Positions 57,898 to 64,000 of a stretch of 64,000 nt of DNA are shown here, in pieces. The notes under the pieces were generated by a model, which was given only the letters and a program-made list of their open reading frames with translations, made no database searches and was not told the origin of the DNA. The translations under genes were made by a program, and so were the position numbers. Each line of letters opens with the position of its first letter. The first letter of the stretch is position 1. The DNA comes from Rhynchospora pubera (lineage: Eukaryota > Streptophyta > Magnoliopsida > Poales > Cyperaceae), in contig CM051461.1 in assembly GCA_028095005.1 (NCBI GenBank), positions 63,531,840 through 63,595,839 of the forward strand, read 5' to 3'.

Positions 57898-60517
57898 AAA
57901 CCTTACTCATAATTGAATATAATCATATATACTTTATAAATGTATAGTAAGTTCTTAAGTCACGAGTTGGTTTTTTGGGGTATTGTCATATTTTTACAAT
58001 ATTCGAGTATATCATCTCTCTCATGTATGGTTCAAACTAGTAAATCATCTCTCTCATGTAATAAAATTAGAAGATTAGTATGAAACTAAAGCAATTGATG
58101 AAATTCTAATTCAATTTAATTTAACAAATACAATCGTGCCATCATAATAATTAATGACACTATAACTGACCATAAAAGTGAACTACAAAAATATTTTCAA
58201 TTTAAGGCATTGGCAATTAGAAACTCGTAATTTCATCAAATGAAAGAGAGAGAAAAAAGCTTAATTAACCATTTCCAAACCTATTACAATAAGGTAAAAG
58301 CATTTTCTAACACCAACAATTAAAAATCTTCTCCTAAGACCTGCTTAATTCCTTCTCGACGACTAGAATAGATGCATGTTTGTCAACAACTGAAACTATT
58401 TTGAACTCAAAACTATGCCGTTTTATCAATATCTAATCACCTACTAGTTGCTACTGCTGGAGTGCTGGTCAAATGCATAAAGTCTGTGTGGCCTCAGAAA
58501 GTAGGCACTTAGATTTATCATACTATATATCTAGCTATTAACCTATCAATTACCAATAGCAACAACTAGAAAATGCATAATCCTTATTGGGACTAGGATA
58601 AGATTTTTCCAAAAGGGAAAAGACAAAATTTTGCAAGATTTCTGCCAAACATGGTCCCTGATTTTGAACCCAACACTTGACCTTGTTTTGGCAGTTTTCT
58701 CAACTAGTCCCCTACAACTTTTCCTGTACCCACGTGAAAATTTCTCTTACCTCCCCCCACTTGATGTTTCCTCTGTTCCATTAGCAGCCCGATTCCTTTA
58801 ATTAGTTAAATCAATATATAACACTGAGATTCTTCTAATTAATTTTCATTCTCGTTCATTGGCGTATTCAAATGCTACCAATTACATTAAGTTCTACTAT
58901 ATTTTCAATGGAAATGTCAGATAGAAGTACAAGCTTGCCTAGGACAAATTCAAAATTTGAAAGTTTATTTGTCTGTTATGTTATATTACACGTGTAATGT
59001 GATTATATGTTTTTGCATCTTAAGTTTAGTTATCATCATGGAATTGAAGAAAATTAATATGCTTTATTTTTATCATTTTGAATGAGTAGGCATAAATTAA
59101 TTTCAGAGAACGTGGTTACTAAAAAAAGAAAAGAAAATCAGCAATGACTCACAAATTTAACTCAAACTTATCCAGATTTTAGCTAAGGTCCGTTGCTTGT
59201 GTTTTAGTACATGAAAGTACAAATTGATATGTTTATTGCTTAAATGATAAATTAAGATAAAACATCATTTTGAAAAAAAATATCAGCAGCAGGAAGAGAC
59301 ATTTGTGACGTGTACATAGGCCTTTTCGCTGATGAGTCAGTCCTTAACTAATTAATAACATGCCAGTCCATAAAAAGGAGTGGAAAAAGAAAAAGACAAA
59401 ACAGAAGCAGAGGTACAATTATTTATTTTATTTTCCAAGTTCAGACAGCTACACTCCGCTCACTTCCCGTCCCCAATGCCCCAACCCAATTTTTACTTTT
59501 AGTAAAACTAAAAGGTATTACTAACTTGAACCTTAATTAAAATCCGGTCTTACCATAGTAAAAAGTAAGGAAGTATTAGTCATAAGTTTTTGAAATTACC
59601 TTTGAACATTCTGAGCGAACTCTGTAATGCCCCAGCAACTAGAAAACTTCAATGCCTCTCTCCTTGGTTGCAAATTTAATGTTTCCAGTTTTTAACCAAC
59701 AAAATTCAACATTTATGAGGTTAGGACCATGTTTTGCATTTACACCCTTACTGTGCCACTAGCCCACTAGTGCATGTTCACCAATCATGGAATCATGGAT
59801 TGGTACTTCAACACCAACAAGTATACAATTTTTAATTTTAGGACAGGCTCACCTGACTTTTATTGTTTTTAATTAGATCATCTTGATCAACACAACAGAC
59901 TCAAACACCATTTGATTTGAAAAATTGTGGCTTAGATATGCGAGGAGGACTTTTATTTATTTATAATTATAGAAGAGAAAACGAGAGAACGATCTCAATG
60001 AATCTAATTAATACTATTCATAGACAATTTATCTTAATGGATCTTATTAGACAAGACAAAATTGTATCTACTATCCACCCATTTAATAGTAGGGATGTTA
60101 AAAATAAGAGCATTAATTAATGTTGAAGCAATACAAATAAGGTGTTTGAAAACGACTCACGTCAAAAGAAAAAGACTTTAAAAAATAAGACAGTTTGTTG
60201 TTACTAAATTTGAAAAGTATATATACTATACAAATAAATAGTAATGAATAGTCTATTTTTTTGATCCACTATATTTATTGTTATTTAATTGGATAATAAC
60301 TATTAGTCACTAGCAAACTGCGTAATAATTTAATGTACGCAACGCCTCCATTGAATGCTCATTTTTTGTTTCTCTCTCTCTTCTTCGTACTTGGTTTGGT
60401 TTGGTTAACTCCCATCCGTCGTCTCATTTTCCTCATCTCGAAGCTCCAATCAATCTCTCTGTTTTGTTAGGGTTTTACGTTTGCGCATAAAGTCAAGAGA
60501 AGTGGGTTAGAATTAGA
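57898..60517. other. AT-rich intergenic DNA, no gene seen
   Basis: No supported gene or bounded repeat. The last 150 bp (CTTCTTCGTACTTGG, CATCTCGAAGCTCC, TAGGGTTTTACG) look like the 5' leader of the TRM gene. Confidence 0.45.
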
Positions 60518-63500
60518 ATGGGAGATGACTTGTTGCGACATTGCAGTTCACAACGAAGTGGTCGTCTCCGCAAAGATGCCGCACTTCACAAAGCTGGTAC
60601 TTTTCTTTTCTCTTAATCTTCTCTTCTTTTCAAGCCTTATATTATATATGCTGGATTCCACTGCAATCTCTCCTTTTCTGCTTTATTTACTTGCTAATTT
60701 CTGAAATTTTTTTTCTTTATTTCTTTAATTTTGCTCTGACCTTTTGGAGGAGGCACTTGCATAAGTTGCATTTGTCAATTTCATTGAGCTAATTCTATTG
60801 CAATTGATTATCCCGCTGAAATTACCCTTTTCTAAATCATTTTTTATTATTGTAATGTTGCCTTTAAATGGAAAGCCTGTTGATCCCTTTTCAGGTCACG
60901 CGTTTGCTTCTGCTCATAAACAAAATCCCAATACCCAAATTTCTTCACAGATCCCAAATAGCACTCGCTCAAGTTTAGAAGAAAACCAAGTAAGCTCCTT
61001 TTGTTTTGCTTTAAGAAATTAGCTGTATCTTGCATAATAATATTAAAAAATATTGGTAGATTCAGAAAAAAAAAAAATGGCAAGGAGCGTAGACTTGGAG
61101 CGCATAACAAACTATGTATAATAAATGCCAGTCCAAGTGTTTGCATGTTCCAGCATGTGTCTAGTTTTAACTGGAAGTTGATAGATACCTGACCTATTAA
61201 AACCATATATATTTTGTTCATGGCTGTGCTTGGCACAGGTGTGTGTACAAATATCACCATATCAACTGGTGCCATTGGTTGCGGACATAAAGATAATTAT
61301 TTGTGTTAAGTAGCAAAGTAAGTGTCTCATTTTAGTAACTGATATTATCAACTTTTCAGTTTGCCCCCTACTTCATGGATAATCATAAAAGAAGGCCAAA
61401 TACTGACCAAACCATGCCGAAATTAGCAAGTGCAAAGCCATCTCCAAGTATAATTGCTAAATTAATGGGTCTAAAGGACCTTCCCCTTGAGAATGGACTC
61501 GAGAAAGCTGACAAAAAATCTGGAGGGTCATTTCACAAGCCATCCCTTTCAGGTCTTATGAAAAGTAGAAATGTAGAATTCAAAGATGTTTTTGAGGTAA
61601 TTGAGGATAGGAGCCGGCAACAACAGGATAAGGGGCAGAATAGAAAGGATTTCATTAAGAACAAAGCATTTCAAGATGATACTAAGAAGCATAGGAATAA
61701 TTTTGTGAAGAACATTGAGAAATCTAATCCCTTGTTTGCTAAACACCTCCTTGACCTGAAGTGCTACCCACCACATTTGCACAAAGGCATAGTGTCAAGA
61801 TCAAAACCGGGATATGTCAATGAGCATACTTCAACCAGAAACCTAAAAATGAAAAATTTGGGTCCAAGGAATAGCCAACATGACCATATTGTCATATTAG
61901 ACCCTAAAATGGGAAATATTGATCAAGACCCAAAGTCTGAAAGAACTTTGCACCAGCAATTTTGGGATAATTTAGAAAATAGGAGGAACAAAATCTGGAG
62001 ATTTGAGACTATTAGACATCAGGAGAGTGAATGTTGTAAGAGAAATATTTTGAAACTTGAGAGATTGAGAAGATCTGACTTAAACTTGAGCAATGAAGGG
62101 ACCAAATCCCTTGCTGAGATGCTCGCAACACCTGATATGGAGAGAGATGGGAAAAATTTCGACTCCCATAATTACTATAGAAAACTTTTGAAGAGTAAAT
62201 TTGCTAGAGAAGGTTATTATGAAAAGGCAGGGGGATCATGTGCAAATTTACCACAGGATATATCTCAAATTACTAGAAAAAATAGTCTTCTTGAGCGGGA
62301 AGATGTAGTGAAACTAAGAGCTAGAAAGCAAAAGTTGAAAGAGAACATCACATTAAAGGGAAATTATGCGGGTAGGTTTTGTGAAAAGGAGATTTATATG
62401 GAAAAACATGATCAGATGGGCAGAAGTGGAGATTGTTTTGAAATAGAAGAGAAAATGGTATTTACAATTGATGAGAGACAGGATGCTGGGCCCACCACTA
62501 GTCATTTTTTTGCAAAAGAAGCAAAGAAACATGGACATGTGAAGGTAGTTTGCTGCTTCTCTGAAAAATCATTTCATACTACATGATATATTTGGTTTTT
62601 TTTTATTATAGTTAAATGAACTAGTGATTACCTCCAATAGTTTTCTATTTATCTTAATGCTATATTTGGACATTACATGACAGATGAGAGCTTCTATTGA
62701 AGAAGAAGAATGCTTCTCTATAGTGAACCTCAACAGAAGTACAAATTCAAATGAAGCTGAGATACCCAGCCCTATTTCTGTCCTTGAACCGACTCTGATA
62801 GAAACAGAGAGCTCCTGTTCATCTATTTTCAAGCCAGATTTTGATCATCATGGCAAGTCAACTTTGTATTATTCATTGATATATACTAAACATGCTATTT
62901 TGATGCATGGCCTTAGCTAATATATATTTACTTTTTAACTTGAAACTCAGAAAATGATATGAAAATTAAGGAAGATCTAGAAATATGTACATGGAGCGAT
63001 GATGATAGTCAACTTACAACATGCAACAATAATATCTCGACACTAAATCAACTGAGAGATCAAGAGGAGAGGGAATTCTCGTACCTATTGGATATGCTTA
63101 TCCAATCTGGGATCCATGGGGTCTGCTCTGGCACGCTTCAAAGGGGATACCACTCGCACAATTATCCAGTTGACCCACGACTGTTTGACCGATTAGAGAG
63201 GAGGTATGGTCATATGTCAACCTGGTCAAAGTATGAAAGGAGACTGCTATTTGATTTGGTGAACTCGGTACTTGCAATTGTGCTGGCACCATATCTAGTC
63301 TCGCATCCCTGGGTCAGGGTCAGGTGTAATAGGCCGGCCGTGGGGTCTGCATGGGGACCCGAGGGGATGGTGGAGAGGGTGTGGTTGGTTCTATCGAGAG
63401 AAAGGGAGAAAATTAGGTCGGGAGAAGTAGAAGATCAATTGCTTGACTTTAATTTGGGTGATGATATTAATGTTATAGGGAAGCAAATTGAGAGGATGCT

Positions 63501-63555
63501 GACTGATCAGATATTGGAAGAAACTGTGTTAGCATTTCTTTCAACTGATAGATAG
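60518..63555 (+). CDS. TRM/LONGIFOLIA-like DUF4378 protein
   Basis: A plant TON1-recruiting-motif (TRM) type protein. Members associate with cortical microtubules and shape cell expansion. Five exons (60518-60596, 60895-60989, 61360-62544, 62684-62852, 62951-63555) join to 710 residues. The short VARLMGL-type motif is PSIIAKLMGLKDLP (about residues 87-100). The large exon 3 is Lys/Asn/Arg-rich and low in order. The C-terminal DUF4378 domain (about 530-705) contains EREFSYLLDMLIQSG, FDRLERRYGHMSTWSKYERR, LLFDLVNSVLAIVLAPYL and TDQILEETVLAFLSTDR. Intron 4 must use a GC donor (62853-62854, GCAAGT): the nearest GT donor (62857-62858) leads to an immediate stop in exon 5. Assignment to a TRM subgroup is not possible by eye. 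Confidence 0.9.
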
Positions 63556-64000
63556 GCACAGGCACTTGTAAAGAAATTTGAGAATCTCCGGCTACCATTT
63601 CTGTAATTGTATTTATGAGATTTTTATAGGGAAGATTGTAATTTATAGGAATGAAGGTTATTAATTATTAGAAGACAATTTCTGTACATAACTAATTACA
63701 TTTATATTGGACCCGAATGTATCTTCGTACACTTTCATTGTATCTTCGTAAAATTATGGTACTATGGTGAAAATATTAATTTCTTTTGCGCAACGTTTTA
63801 ATAGTACAGAGTACAGTACAGACCTTTAACAAGTTTCAAAAAAAAAAAAAAGTACAGACCTTGAACGCATAACTGGACGGCCTCAATTAACGATCCAAGT
63901 CCAACCAGGGAGTCAGGGACCAACTGTGATGGGCTAAAACACAGCCCATTAAAATACTATGTGTCGTCTCTTGGGCCATTAAAACATTGGGCCGAAAAGT
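63556..64000. other. TRM gene 3' flank
   Basis: Probable 3' UTR followed by spacer containing a short duplicated phrase (GTACAGACCTT at about 63817 and 63852, separated by an A-run). No gene seen before the window ends. Confidence 0.45.

Noticed and set aside
59917..60120. 67-codon frame upstream of the TRM gene
   Set aside because: AT-rich, no motif, no splice context; likely chance.

Overview
This is nuclear DNA of a flowering plant, most probably a eudicot. The evidence is plant-only gene families (a TRM/DUF4378 protein, an A_thal_3526 protein, a group 4 sulfate transporter), many short GT-AG introns, AT-rich intergenic DNA and a dense load of small plant-type transposons. No bacterial, organellar or viral genes were seen, and the species cannot be named from sequence alone.

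Five genes look intact. They are 3-hydroxyisobutyrate dehydrogenase (8346-12228, +, 10 exons), an intronless class I-type carboxylesterase (13487-14716, +), a SULTR4-type tonoplast sulfate transporter (19861-24819, +, 16 exons), an A_thal_3526 protein (40084-42150, -, 3 exons) and a TRM/LONGIFOLIA-like DUF4378 protein (60518-63555, +, 5 exons). A RAD51D-like recombinase (49513-51469, -) keeps its Walker A core, but the usual N-terminal domain cannot be found. Two genes are broken. A dehydroascorbate reductase (30280-35085, +) is split by a 3.63 kb LTR element inside exon 2. A lone terminal exon with an acidic tail (26315-27620, +) carries two nested inverted-repeat elements.

The spaces between genes are mostly transposon graveyards, and several elements could be delimited to the base. 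The LTR element (30560-34189) has 396-bp LTRs differing at one site and a GTGCC target duplication. A 2,049-bp hAT element (53248-55296) is flanked by GTCAACTA. There are two Mutator-like elements (45822-46891, flanked by CTCCATGCC; 35593-36877, flanked by TTAAGRTAC). A short hAT MITE (29417-29590) is flanked by GTTGAGAG, and a GC-rich MITE (52035-52224) by an 11-bp repeat. A PIF/Harbinger-like element sits in a HIBADH intron (10561-11279, TTA). There is also a recurrent GTTTGG-ended MITE family, a family that sits in (TA)n microsatellites, and two tRNA-derived SINE heads. A pyrimidine-rich minus-strand region at 3.4-7.3 kb has many splice-like signals and a Helitron-like 3' end.

The genes are independent and not an operon. 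Two have related physiology: vacuolar sulfate release feeds glutathione synthesis, and DHAR spends glutathione to regenerate ascorbate, but the neighbourhood alone does not show a functional link. The most noteworthy biology is the very recent disruption of DHAR at its conserved cis-proline codon by an unusual non-autonomous LTR element. That element has no visible gag or pol and is built largely of three tandem arrays.
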